Positions 1-10,199 of a stretch of 64,000 nucleotides of DNA are shown here, one piece after another. Each line of letters starts with the position of its first letter. Position 1 is the first letter of the stretch. Source of the DNA: Sthenelais limicola (Eukaryota; Annelida; Polychaeta; Phyllodocida; Sigalionidae); NCBI GenBank assembly GCA_942159475.1, contig OW804099.1:12646119-12710118 (forward strand). Reading direction: 5' to 3'. The position numbers were made by a program, and so were the translations under genes. Below the pieces are notes generated by a model that saw nothing but the letters and a program-made list of their open reading frames with translations, searched no databases and was not told the origin of the DNA.

Positions 1-328
1 TTCCTTAGCTTCAATGTCACACACAAACTTTTCCCTTCACCCCACTTTTTTCCATTTTCCCCCAAGTCCTCCAGAAAAAATACCCCTATTTTAGGTTTTC
101 GAGGACATGCAAACTTTCCCCCAAAGACCCCCTATCCCCGTGGAAATGGGAACAAGCATGACTGTCATCATGTATAGGGAGTTACAGTGTTTACAGAGTT
201 GTTATCCAATTGTTTATGGGGTTGTTATCCAATGGTTTACGGGGTTGTTTTCAGTAGGCAATATGTCTATCAGTAATTAAGCTTCTGGTTCCCCAGAAAA
301 GTAAATTGTATAACATATATGACTTTAC

Positions 329-643
329 CTGGAGGTCCATCTGAGGGAACGGTACATTCGTCTTGGTTATACCAATAAAGCACAGTGTGGGGTGTAGTGC
401 ATGGATGATGTGCTTGTACAGTGGGTACACTCGACCTCCTTCTATGCTTGTGTCACACCCTGGAGAGAGGAAGGGGAAGGTGTAGTTGTAGCCTGTACAG
501 TAGAGTATGACGTCCACCCCTGCCAGCTGCTCCCCGCCCTGCAGTACCAGCACCTCCCCCACCACACGCTCCAGCTCTGGCTTTATGCTCACATTAGCTG
601 GGAACTTGTTACCATCCAGTGGTTTCCTGCTGCACAAGTACAC
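329..643 (-). CDS. FMO copy 1 exon 5
   Basis: 315 nt (105 codons), acceptor ctcacag|GTGTAC and donor CTCCAG|gtaaag. Encodes VYLCSRKPLDGNKFP, then VILYCTGYNYTFPF (the C-terminal TGY motif of FMOs). It differs from copy 2 exon 5 at only a few residues, including YNY/YHF, TKTN/PKSV and QM/QV. Confidence 0.9.
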
Positions 644-3600
644 CTGTGAGGAAAGAGAAGCATCCACAGTATATTAATTGTGGATTTACAACATTCAATG
701 CTCCACATAAAGTTAAAAGACTTTATACTGGCTGCATGTTCAGGGCTCTAACTTTCAGGATGGCTTACATAGATCTCAAGTGATGTTACCTGGGTATTGA
801 TTTCCCCCAAATCATTTTTTCAAGGAAGTGATTTTGAAGCTATTTCATTGCTATTCCATTGGGAACACCGGACATGCTTCAACCTTCATGCTTAATTACT
901 GCGGATGGGCTTTACAACATAGCGGGCTGTTTTACTATGACAACAGATTTACTTTTTGTGTCTATTTTGTTTATTGTTTGACCAAAAGGACTGACGTTAC
1001 CAACATCTAGCAGCTCTTATATTAGCCTAATTTTAAATCTCCCTCTGTAGTTACCGACCATTGGATTTTTCCAATAAACATTCACTGGTGAGGTGACTTG
1101 GAAAACTGGACATTGAGTGCTAGAGACTGGAGAGCTAAGATATCTGAGATGAGGTTTGTATAAAAGTACAAAGGATAAGAATACAAGGTTAATATAGTGC
1201 TAACAGTTTCTGAAAGAACAATATACTTTGGCTGACCTGTGTACAGTGTTCTGCCAGGTCAGGGCTGATGTCAAGGCCAGATATACCTGCTCCTTCGACC
1301 AACACCGTCTTATCTTTGTAGGTCTCAGCATAGCGGTAGTCATGGCTGTGCAGCACCTGTCCAGTGAAGGTCTCTTTACCAGGGATCTCAGGGACCAGTG
1401 GTTCAGAGTAATGGCTGAAGTAAAACCACAATATGTCATGTATTACAGAAACATCAGTGATCAGTTGCAAGAGATTTATTTTTTAAATATGTTGAGAAAT
1501 CATCATAAGATGAGACGAAGCTGATTCCAATGAAGGTAAACATTTGGACATTAACATTTAACATTAGTTAAATGGATCTCTCAGGAAGACCTGTTTAGGC
1601 AGAGAGTAGTATCCAATTTGGGAATGTTATTGTCTGTTCTGAATAAAAATGCAATAGATATATAGGACATCTGATAAGTTCTTCTATATTGTTGTATGAA
1701 AAAAATAGATATTTCTTGATGGCGACTCACTGTAGTAAGTTAAATATATTCCTTAGGATAACCTTGGATATGCATTAATATGTCTGTTTGTATTTACCCA
1801 TTACAGATGAAGACAGCATCAAAGAGCTGGGTTTCCTCCACTTGTGAGCCCCGCTCCCGGGTGGTGACCTCCCACCTCTCTGGCCCTGCCTCCTGCTGTA
1901 CCGGTGCAACCTGCACCACTGCCGTCCTCAACTGGAAGAAGACAGAAACATATAAAGATGGAATGCAACAGCATTGGGTGTTTATTATACCTTTCTAGTG
2001 GGTAATATGGAATGCCATAGGGTACAGCATTGGGTGTTTATTATACCTTTGTTTTGGGTAATATGGAATGCCATAGGGTACAGCATTGGTTGTTTATGTG
2101 ATACCTTTTTAGTGGGTAATATGGAATGCCATAGGCCTAGGCTACAGCATTGGCTGTTTATGTGATACCTTTTTAGTGGGTAATATGGAATGCCATAGAC
2201 TACAGTACTAATGTTGCAAAGATTATTATTATTATAAAAGGACCTTTTTCTCTTGAAAAATTTTGATGTAACTGTATAAAAAGAGAAATAAAAATATATA
2301 TAATATTGTCTGTGACTGTCACAGCTCTTCCGAACATCCCATAAATAACTTATAAGATGTTTCAACATGTTGGCAGCTCCTTTTATTACTTCACAGGGAT
2401 GTTAATCCCCGCAATACATCACCTGAATGTCTGGAATTCAGGTGACAGGATCCAGAGTTGTATTTTCCTTTTTATACCCCCACTTTGGATGTGCAGCTTG
2501 CTTTCTGTGTAGATCTCAGAGAACACCCCCTGACCAGATGCCAAAAAAGTAAAACCTATGTAAGGTTACCCAGTAAGAGCACAAAAGGCACAAACTTTAA
2601 CCCATTCAGGGTGGGAGAATGCCTCAAGGCATTCATTGCAAGTCATAACGACTTGATGACTTGATAATGACGTCATAACTAACATATGTAAATGCTGAAA
2701 AGTGAATTTGGAGCAAGGTTGCCGCCATATTGCACCCAATTGGCACCCATTATTTTTATTATTGAAGACAAAATTCTAGAAATTATGGAAAAATATGATC
2801 AATAACTGTTTACATCTATTAAACGATGTACATATGATACATATTATCTGAAGAAAATATTCTTAAAGTGTTTTAAACCTTAATCCTCATGTTAGACACC
2901 CGTCCTGAAGCCCAAAAAAGGGGGAAAAGGGCACCGTCAGCCAGGCAAAATATGTGTAAACTGCCCCGCCTTGAATGGGTTAAAAGAACCCATATTGAGA
3001 AAAGGTCAGGCTAACATCAAACTTGTGACATGTGGTACTTAATGCCTTACCTTGATATATTGCCTGAGCTTGTAGTCATCAGCAAAGTTATTGAGGTACT
3101 GCAGCACCTCCTCCCTCATTACATTGGACCGCGGGCCCTCTGGGAATGGGTATCCAGGGTACAACATAACCTCCTTGGGTAAGTTAGTCCTGGCAAGTAA
3201 ACATAAAGCAGTAATAATCATGTCACATCTTAACTTGGATGTAGCTATTATTTTACTCCTTATTGCACTTGATTCAGGACTATTCTAGTACTAGATCTTG
3301 AATTAACCCTCAAAATACCTCACTGACTAATATTCAGTAAGTCTCTACCTTTCTTTCTTACCCGGGTATAATAAATGCTAGCTAAAAAAATCCAATGAAC
3401 GGCATCACCTGCTGTCGCAAAAGCACTCGGCCGGAAAATCATAACGAAGAGGATAGAGGGCTGGAATACACAAGAAATGTCACTACTGGAAGAGCTTGTA
3501 AGGCATAAATTCGAGCAAAACAAAGAAATAAGGCAGAAACTGCTGACTTTAAAGCAGGAAAAACTGGAAGCAGGAAGTGGGGAGCCGGCTTACAACTTCC

Positions 3601-6600
3601 AGTAGTCAAATTCAAAAACAACACGCGGAACACAATAGCCTCAAAAGACTGCACTGGAGACAACAATTTCGGCAAAATCATCACCAAAATAAAACAGGAA
3701 CTAACACCAAAGAAAGTTTCCACAATCTAACCTGATTCTCCCCAGACAAGAAAAGAAACGATGGCAAGGCAAACAGCCCTAGTTCTCATGGATTCTAGAG
3801 GTACCAGCCTCCAACAACTACTTGCAGTGCACCACCCAGGCCTGAACGTAAAGGTCGTCAGCATAAGAAGAGGGAGGATTATGGACCTTGTCGCAGCTGC
3901 AGAAACAATAGTAAGGCTTAGGAGACCAAGAGTCATTTACTTCTTTGCAGGGGTGTGTGATATAACCCAAAGACACCGGAAAAACCTAGGATTGCAGATA
4001 TCAGTCAGATATGATTCAACTGCCATTTTTGAAGAAGAGATATCAAATAAACTGACACACGTTGCAAGTATTCTGAAAGGAGCGGTGATAAGCCAAGCTG
4101 AAATCCCACTGGTGGGATTCACCACATTAACAGGTGTAGACCTAGACACCTACAACAAACACCTAGCCTGTCAATGGAGAGACCAAGAGAGATTTCACAG
4201 CACACCCTACACCACACAGCAAACCCTATATGAACTCATTATCTCATACAACAACATCGTTGGCAACCTCAACGCAACACAAGGGATCCCGACCCCTCGC
4301 ATCGGAGGACAAGTACATAGGAGAAAATCCTCAAGTACCTACACTCCTATTCCAAAATGGCCCCAGACGGATGCCACTACACAAGAGAATTCAATGAAAT
4401 GGCCATGAGAAAGATCACAAATGGCATCAATGGAGCATTGATGGCGATCAACTAGAAGGAAAAACCAAACCTCAGACCACCTTGCATGGGATAGGGACGG
4501 TGTTTGTAAGAATGCACCCAAAACCATGCAGGACACGTGAAGGGTAAATACAAAATCAAATTATTCCAAAAGTCATAACCCATAGAACAAAGCCACTAAC
4601 CCACAAGCAGTCAAGGCCCCTATCATGGTAGAGCGGGAACTGTGTTCGCCAGAATGCAACCCAATCATATACCACATATGGAAAGAGTGAGTGATGAGAT
4701 GAGTGTGGGGAAACCCCATAAGTGCAAAATTATAAAAATATGCCAATAAAAATCAGGGCCTGTGTAAAATAAGAAATGGCTATGCTTACGGCCCACAAGT
4801 ACAGTTCAGGGGAAACAAACAAATTAATAAATAAATGAATTAATCAAGTAATCAATCAACCAATCAACATAGTGTGTGAAAGCAGAAGCTGGAGGAAAGA
4901 AGCTGGAAAAAAGAAAAAAGAAAAAGCAAGGAGAGATCAACAAACTGTATACAAACTGTATACAAATATAAATCTGGCATGATGATATATGTTAAGATAA
5001 GATTGATGTAAAACAAAAACCTGCCTAGAAGTAAATGAATTAACTACATAAAACTGACTATATAACAAGTACATTTCTACCCTACTGTGCCATAGGGTAC
5101 ATAGGTTAGCTTACCCATTCATGTATACTGTCCAATATATATAGATTTTATTACTATATATATATATATATATATATGAGTAATTCTCCCAAACGGGCAG
5201 CATTTGGTTTCAGAAGGCCATTTTTTTAGAAAAAATAAAATTCGTTGAATCTGTATAAGCTTTGGTGTACACATAGCAGGGGATATCAGCATAATGCAGG
5301 TAAAGTTTGGGAAGGCTGAGGCCAATATTTCGATTCCTACACCTATGATTCAGATACCTATATTTTCCCTATTATTTTGCCTTATTTCGGGCACATTATG
5401 CCCGATTTATCCAATGACTTAGTGTAAAAATGAGATATATTACTCACTAATTCGTCTAGCAATATTAAATTACAAAATAACAGCTAGGAAATCGATGATG
5501 GCCGCCAACATAGGACTTGGTTGTAACCAAAGCTTGAGTACCTTTTTTCTCAAAATATACATTTTATTTCTATACAATAACTGTGCTAATATAGAAGGAT
5601 CTCTATATTTCTACTAATTATGGCGTAATGGCGACGCTATGGCGTAACGGCGACATTGGTACACAAGCTCTCCTGAATTGAACAACATCAATATCTAATC
5701 CTATTTATATTTTTCACCGTTTTCAAGCAGGCTTGAATAATTATTAGGAAGGTCGAAATAACATGAAAATGTTTTTTTTACAAAAATATAGGAGATATAT
5801 CACATGTCGTAACGAGACATAAAATATTCCCATACCAGATCAAGGAATTTTATGTAAGAGAATAAAAGGTTTCAGAAACATCGCAGGGTAGTAACTTTTA
5901 TTTTAATCAAAATATATGTATATGGGCATCTTTTCGTCAACAAATACTAATTGCAATGTAATACTAATGTTTTGTCTTGGAGTATTTTATTACTTTGAAG
6001 CTAATAGATGACGTAACGCGACACAAATATTCCAAAATGATATTTTCCATGTGTAGCTCAGTTTAAATTAGATATTACATAAATATTGTTTTTTTCTATG
6101 ATGCTGAACACGTGTGCATGTGTAGAAATCATTTTCTTCAGCAGAAAGAATATATTTTCTAAATGCGTCTGTGTATTGTATTCAAATTCCATAATTATTA
6201 CTTATTTCCTTGCCTGAAAAAGCACTTTTATTGCAATAGCGGTGGAGATTCTGGCTTAAGAACTTTGAAAGTATGGTTCCCACAGCCTCATTTTTGCCTA
6301 GGAACTCGATTAAAATGGTTATAGTCATGTGTGACCACCCCAAATACAGGTTGTCGAGACCCTAGCCTCGAAAACCAAATGATACCCGATTGGGAGAATT
6401 ACTCATATGTATTATCAAGTGAATCGTAAAACTAAACAAACAATATTCAAAAATCCTATTATAACTCAAAGCCATTTATGATACACCATTTGTTGAGAGT
6501 TAAGACATAGAAACAAAGTAAGATCTAAAGCAAATTACTACTGCATCCATAAGGGACTGTTGGGTATGCCCAACAGTGTAGAATTGGAGGCAGAGCAACT

Positions 6601-9600
6601 AGGGAACAAAACACATACAACTCTTATATCATGGAATATAAGAAGTGCTTTCCCTAAAATCAATCAGATCAGTGACCTCCTACGGTCAACACAAGCTGAT
6701 TTGTTGGCCATACAGGAATCATGGTTAAACAACAATGTCCTGGATGGCCAAATAAGCATTCCCCAGTATAAGCAATACAGGGCTGACAGGCTCATCAAAA
6801 GAAAAGGTGGTGGTCTACTAATATATGTAAAAGAAGAATACATGGTCGATGACCAAACACATGCACACTTAAACATACAGAGCAAAGACCTAGAATTGCA
6901 AGTAGTCAAATGTGGGAAACCAAAGTCAAAATGATTAACTGTCCTAAACGCCTATCGCCCACCAAACGCAAATCCAGCAGCGGCGGTAGAAGCAATAAAA
7001 ACACAATCACAAAAATCAGATAGAAAAATGACATAGACATAATGGGGATTTCAACCATGACATAGATAAAGATACATTCAAAATCACACCGACCCTAACA
7101 CAAAGTGGCATCCTACCACAAATAAGCTTACCAGCCAGAGTCACAAAAAATTCTGCAAAAACCATAGACCAGATATACACAAATGTAAAATACATTAACA
7201 GAACGGGCATAATAAACAACAATGCAAGTGACCACCTACCAATGTTTATCACCAGGAAGAAAGAAAGAAACTCATATGAGAAAGCACCAATAGTCACAAG
7301 AAACTGGAAAAACCTAGACACAAAAATATTATGTGAAATTCTGACAAATGAAGATTGGACTGTAACATACCAGGCAAACAATGTTGATGACTGTTGGGGA
7401 CATATCTCAGAGAAAATACATTTCTTCCTGGACAGGATCTGCCCTGTCAGGCACATTGCTGAGGCGAGGATCAAACCACCGTGGTACTCGAGAGAGTTGC
7501 GGCATTTAGCTGAGGAGAGAGATAGGGCTTTCAAAAAAGCCTGCAGCTCAAAGAAACAGGACGACTGGGATAATGCCAAATTAATCCGCAACAGGATGAA
7601 CTCCAAACTGGTTAGGGCAAAAAATGAATACATATCAGAACAGCTAAAGGAAAACTAATGACCCAAGCAAATTCTGGGAAATATTGAAGCCATTATTAAC
7701 ACCAAACAAAACAAAAACAAAAGAGAATATCAGACTCAAAGATGAAGAGGATGAATTTCTGTCCACATTGGACACCTCAGAGAAATTCAACTCATTCTTT
7801 GCCTCAGTAGGCCAAGACCTAGCTGCCAAAATCAAACCCATACCAGAAACTGAGGCAGACCCAGAGCACCAAGTAACAGAGAACAGTTTGAGCTGCGGGC
7901 AAGAAGAGCAAGTAAACCAAATCAATCAAAATCGGAATCAATTTGTCTTTCCGGAGGTAACCCAACGCACTGTCCACAAGATCATGAGCAAAACAAAAAT
8001 CTCAAAATCTTCAGGGATACCACTAGTCCCTACAAGAGTCCTGAAACACGTTCTGAGTGCCTTGTCGAGCCAATTTACCCACCTATGTAACCTGTCTCTA
8101 CAGACCCAAAAGTGCCCCAAGATTTCAAAAAGGCAACGATAACACCTATTTATAATTCTGGACCAAGGACAAACCCTTCAAATTACAGACCTATAAGTAT
8201 AGTCAAACTACCAGCAAAAATTTTAGAATGAGTAGTACAAGGCACAATATGCCCCCATCTAGAGGATAATGAACTTCTATACAAATACAAATATGGGGTT
8301 CAGGGCAGGTCACTCACTAGAACAAGTGCACAGAAGACTCTTTGAATATGTATACAAATTTAAAAACAAAAAGGATCCTGTTTCCCTAGTCTACCTAGAC
8401 TTCCGCAAAGCTTTTGATATGGAGGACCATGAGAAACTACTTAAAAAACTAACAACATTCCACCTCTCACCAAAAGTAATAAATTGATCTCACTAACAGA
8501 TACCAAAGAGTGCAAGCAAATAGTGTTACCTCTGGCAGGGCCAAAGTCACATATGGGGTCCCTCAGGGAACGGTGTTGGGGCCTCTCCTGTTCCTATTAT
8601 ATATAAATGACCTCCACAGAGTTATCACACAGTCACAGATGCAACTCAAAGCCATGAGCACAGCCCTACATACACCAAAGTCAAAAACAAATACATTAAG
8701 CCTTAACAACTCAGAATTAGAGCATGATACCCAATACAAATACCTTGGCCTTGAAATCGATAGTGGCCTAACATTCAACCCGCACCTAACCTCAAAAATC
8801 TAACAGGGAATACAGAGACTTAGAGCCACTGCCAAAATCAATCAGGCCCTCTCGAGTAAAAAAACACAATCCTAATCTATAAGACCATGGTCCGCCCTAT
8901 ATTTGACTTTTGTGATATGTTCTATGCCCCAGCACAGAAAAAACACCTAGACACCTAAACAATCCATACAAAACTCATTTCGAAGACTAGCATACAACAA
9001 AACTGATAGTGTCAAGGAAATCCACTCAGAGATAAATATGGAATATCTGAATGAAAGTAGAGACTCACACCTTCTCCACCTAGCATATGAGATGAGTCAT
9101 GACAAAAGATACCTTGACAACAGAAAAATCAATCTGCAAAGTCTGGCAAAGAGTAAAGTCCTAAAAATACCAATGACAAAAACAGAGAGGAGCAGAAAAA
9201 CCATTTGTTGTACAAGCCCCAACAATAGGTAACTAGTCGCTTTATATCTATATCTTTATATCTATATACCATAAATTGTAACTTAAAATCTAGTATAAGG
9301 GACCCTCTGGAAGAGCTATGACTGCCATAGAAGAGGACCAATCCATTTCCGATGTAAATTATCTTATATCTTTATCATGTACTGTTTTCGGAAATAAACA
9401 ATATACAATATAATACAAATTTTATCCAGTATTAATTGCATTTTACTTTTACAAATATTACAATAGAATTAATGGAAATATAAGAGCTGGATCTTTGGTC
9501 AGGGCACCTTAAGATGATAAAAATAATCAGATGTTGATTGTAACTTCTCAAAATAGGGCCATTTGTGCAAAAGGTTGATTTGTGCATTTAAGGGCTTACA

Positions 9601-10166
9601 GCAAGATTGCCTATTGCTGGCTTACCTCATGCTGTGGTACATGGAGGAGTGTAAGATTGGTGGCTTACCTCATGCTGTGGTACATGGAGGAGTGTAAGAT
9701 TGGTGGCTTACCTCATGCTGTGGTACATGGAGGAGTGTAAGATTGGTGGCTAACCTCATGCTGTGGTACATGGAGGAGTGTAAGATTGGTGGCTTACCTC
9801 ATGCTGTGGTACATGGAGGAGTGTAAGATTGGTGGCTTACCTCATGCTGTGGTACATGGAGGAGTGTAAGATTGGTGGCTTACCTCATGCTGTGGTACAT
9901 GGAGGAGTGTAAAATTGGTGGCTTACCTCATGCTGTGGTACATGGAGGAGTGTAAGATTGGGGGCTTACCTCATGCTGTGGTACATGGAGGAGTGTAAGG
10001 GGAAGCCCTCCTCATCTCTGCCTACCCGGTCTGTGTACACCCATGTACCTCCCACCTCATGTGCCTGCTCATAGGCCACCGGTGTATACATGGAAGGTTG
10101 CTCAGTCAGTCTCCTTAGTGCTGCCAACCCTGCCGCCCCTGCTCCTATCACTGCCACTCTCTGCAT
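329..10166 (-). CDS. Flavin-containing monooxygenase, FMO copy 1 (3'-partial at window edge)
   Basis: FAD- and NADPH-dependent monooxygenase that oxygenates soft nucleophiles (N or S). Exons on the minus strand: 10166-9970, 3189-3051, 1931-1798, 1414-1237 and 643-329. All junctions are GT-AG and the phases join in frame. Visible motifs are the N-terminal FAD-binding GAGAAG (residues 8-13), CNGHYSEP, the FMO signature FTGQVLHSHDYR, a second dinucleotide motif GAGISG, and YCTGY near the C-terminus. The final exon, by analogy with copy 2, would lie left of position 1. Coding frames are open, but residue 197, just before the NADPH-site GAGISG, is Glu where copy 2 has Ile (VLVE versus VLVI). A charged residue at the end of that beta strand is unusual and may mark weakened function. 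Intron 1 (6.8 kb) contains a LINE; intron 2 contains a TTAA-flanked MITE and a 56-bp minisatellite. The start at MQRVAV was chosen because the FAD motif follows directly; an in-frame Met nine codons upstream is possible. Family assignment is firm; substrate is unknown. Confidence 0.88.
1237..1414 (-). CDS. FMO copy 1 exon 4 (FMO signature, NADPH site)
   Basis: 178 nt, acceptor cttcag|CCATTAC and donor ACACAG|gtcagc. Encodes HYSEPLVPEIPG, FTGQVLHSHDYR (the FMO-identifying F-x-G-x3-H signature) and VLVEGAGISGLDI. The Glu before the glycine motif replaces an Ile found in copy 2. Confidence 0.9.
1798..1931 (-). CDS. FMO copy 1 exon 3
   Basis: 134 nt, acceptor ttccag|TTGAGG and donor AATGG|gtaaat. 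Encodes LRTAVVQVAPV, then WEVTTRERG, and ends in FDAVFICNG, the classic FMO stretch leading into GHY. Phase 2, completed by the first base of exon 4. Confidence 0.88.
1965..2205 (+). repeat. 56-bp minisatellite, FMO copy 1 intron 2 (about 4 units)
   Basis: Units contain ctacagcattgg, tgtttat, gtgggtaatatgg and aatgccatag. The same unit is expanded to about 11 copies at the orthologous place in FMO copy 2 (26836-27480). The array therefore predates the gene duplication and changed length afterwards. Confidence 0.9.
2601..2979. mobile_element. 379-bp MITE with TTAA target duplication (piggyBac-like)
   Basis: The ends read CCCATTCAGGG and, reverse-complemented, CCCATTCAAGG. TTAA sits on both sides (2597-2600 and 2980-2983). 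The duplicated locus in FMO copy 2 has the empty site with a single TTAA at 29902-29905 and matching flanks (cacaaac before, gaaccc after). TTAA targets are typical of piggyBac-type transposition. No coding capacity, so non-autonomous. Confidence 0.85.
3051..3189 (-). CDS. FMO copy 1 exon 2
   Basis: 139 nt, acceptor ccag|GACTAAC and donor ATCAAG|gtaagg. Joined to exon 1 it gives the FMO-typical run SMRTNLPKEVMLYPGYPFP, followed by REEVLQYLNNFADDY. Ends in phase 0. Confidence 0.9.
3761..4440 (+). pseudogene. LINE A ORF1, SGNH-hydrolase-like
   Basis: Open from ATG at 3761 to 4408. It has an N-terminal VLMDSRG resembling SGNH block I, and VIYFFAGVCDI resembling the glycine/asparagine block. In another frame close to the ORF end the sequence reads APDGCHYT, matching the DxxH block V with the catalytic His. 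A frameshift near 4360 therefore probably separates block V from the rest. Esterase-like ORF1 proteins are known from some CR1-like LINEs. The serine position of block I is offset from GDSL (DSRG), so catalysis is uncertain. Confidence 0.55.
5152..5177. repeat. (TA)n microsatellite
   Basis: Alternating TA tract directly abutting the left terminus of the TIR element at 5174. Such tracts are common insertion targets. Confidence 0.9.
5174..6408. mobile_element. 1.2 kb non-autonomous TIR element inside LINE A
   Basis: The left end atatgagtaattctccc at 5174 and the reverse complement of the right end at 6408 share about 35 bp. They include AATTCTCCCAA, CGGG and CATTTGGTTT. The left junction abuts a (TA)n tract. 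The subterminal sequence after the left TIR (agaaaaaataaaattcgt, then tttggtgtaca) recurs at 48500-48600, so this is a dispersed family. No transposase frame is present. Confidence 0.75.
6560..6934 (+). pseudogene. LINE A endonuclease domain (N-terminal part of ORF2)
   Basis: Contains LISWNIRSAFPKINQI and LLAIQESWLN, the first two blocks of the AP-endonuclease-like domain of LINE ORF2, then GGGLLIYVK. Terminated early by mutation; related sequence without an open frame continues to about 7240 (for example ASDHLPMF). Confidence 0.75.
7242..8803 (+). pseudogene. LINE A reverse transcriptase, broken and missing FADD box
   Basis: Fragments in shifting frames: WYSRELRHLAEERDRAFKKA (the linker before RT), the TPLVPTR region around 8030, FRAGHSLEQVHRRLFEY with LVYLDFRKAFD (RT block), and YGVPQGTVLGPLLFLLYIND (RT block). 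The next recognisable block is YKYLGLEIDSGLTF. The intervening stretch that should hold FADD is absent, so the copy cannot encode an active polymerase. Confidence 0.8.
8880..9232 (+). pseudogene. LINE A C-terminal segment
   Basis: Reads YKTMVRPIFDFCDMFYAPAQ in one frame (the post-RT LINE motif) and continues in another frame to INMEYLNESRDSHLLHLAY. It ends near 9232. A T-rich tail with a simple ATATCT-type repeat follows, plausibly the 3' end. Confidence 0.6.
9618..9975 (-). repeat. 43-bp minisatellite duplicating the FMO copy 1 exon 1 end and donor
   Basis: Nine units at an exact 43-bp period, counting the true exon end. Read on the minus strand each unit carries the exon tail CTCCATGTACCACAGCATGAG minus its first base, then the donor gtaagc. 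Only the 5'-most donor gives a functional protein: use of any later copy would extend the frame ATG-AGG-TAA and stop at once. Copy 2 has the same array at 18 units. Confidence 0.95.
9970..10166 (-). CDS. FMO copy 1 exon 1 (FAD-binding)
   Basis: Encodes MQRVAVIGAGAAGLAALRRL, the Rossmann FAD motif, then EVGGTWVYTDR and ends SMYHSM plus two bases of Arg. The donor is CATGAG|gtaagc. The sequence ttccag precedes agacATG, so a 5'-UTR intron acceptor is possible just before the start codon. The last bases of this exon and its donor seed a 43-bp tandem array in intron 1. Confidence 0.9.
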
Positions 10167-10199
10167 GTCTCTGGAACATATACATGTGGGCATGTTGTT

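Larger units (their letters stand above)
3380..9410 (+). mobile_element. Decayed non-LTR retrotransposon (LINE A) in FMO copy 1 intron 1
   Basis: A plus-strand LINE remnant lying antisense to the host gene. In order it has an SGNH-esterase-like ORF1 (3761-4440), an unrelated TIR element (5174-6408), an apurinic-type endonuclease start (6560-6934), reverse-transcriptase blocks (7242-8803) and a C-terminal segment (8880-9232). Several frameshifts and stops break it. The RT segment between YINDL and YKYLGLEID lacks the FADD catalytic box. Copy 2 intron 1 lacks the whole element, so insertion followed the gene duplication. Outer edges are approximate. The combination of esterase-like ORF1 and endonuclease/RT ORF2 suggests the CR1-like group. 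Confidence 0.8.

Noticed and set aside
9618..9975. CRISPR-like regular repeats
   Set aside because: Units are contiguous without unique spacers, and the genome is eukaryotic. The same reasoning applies to the other arrays.
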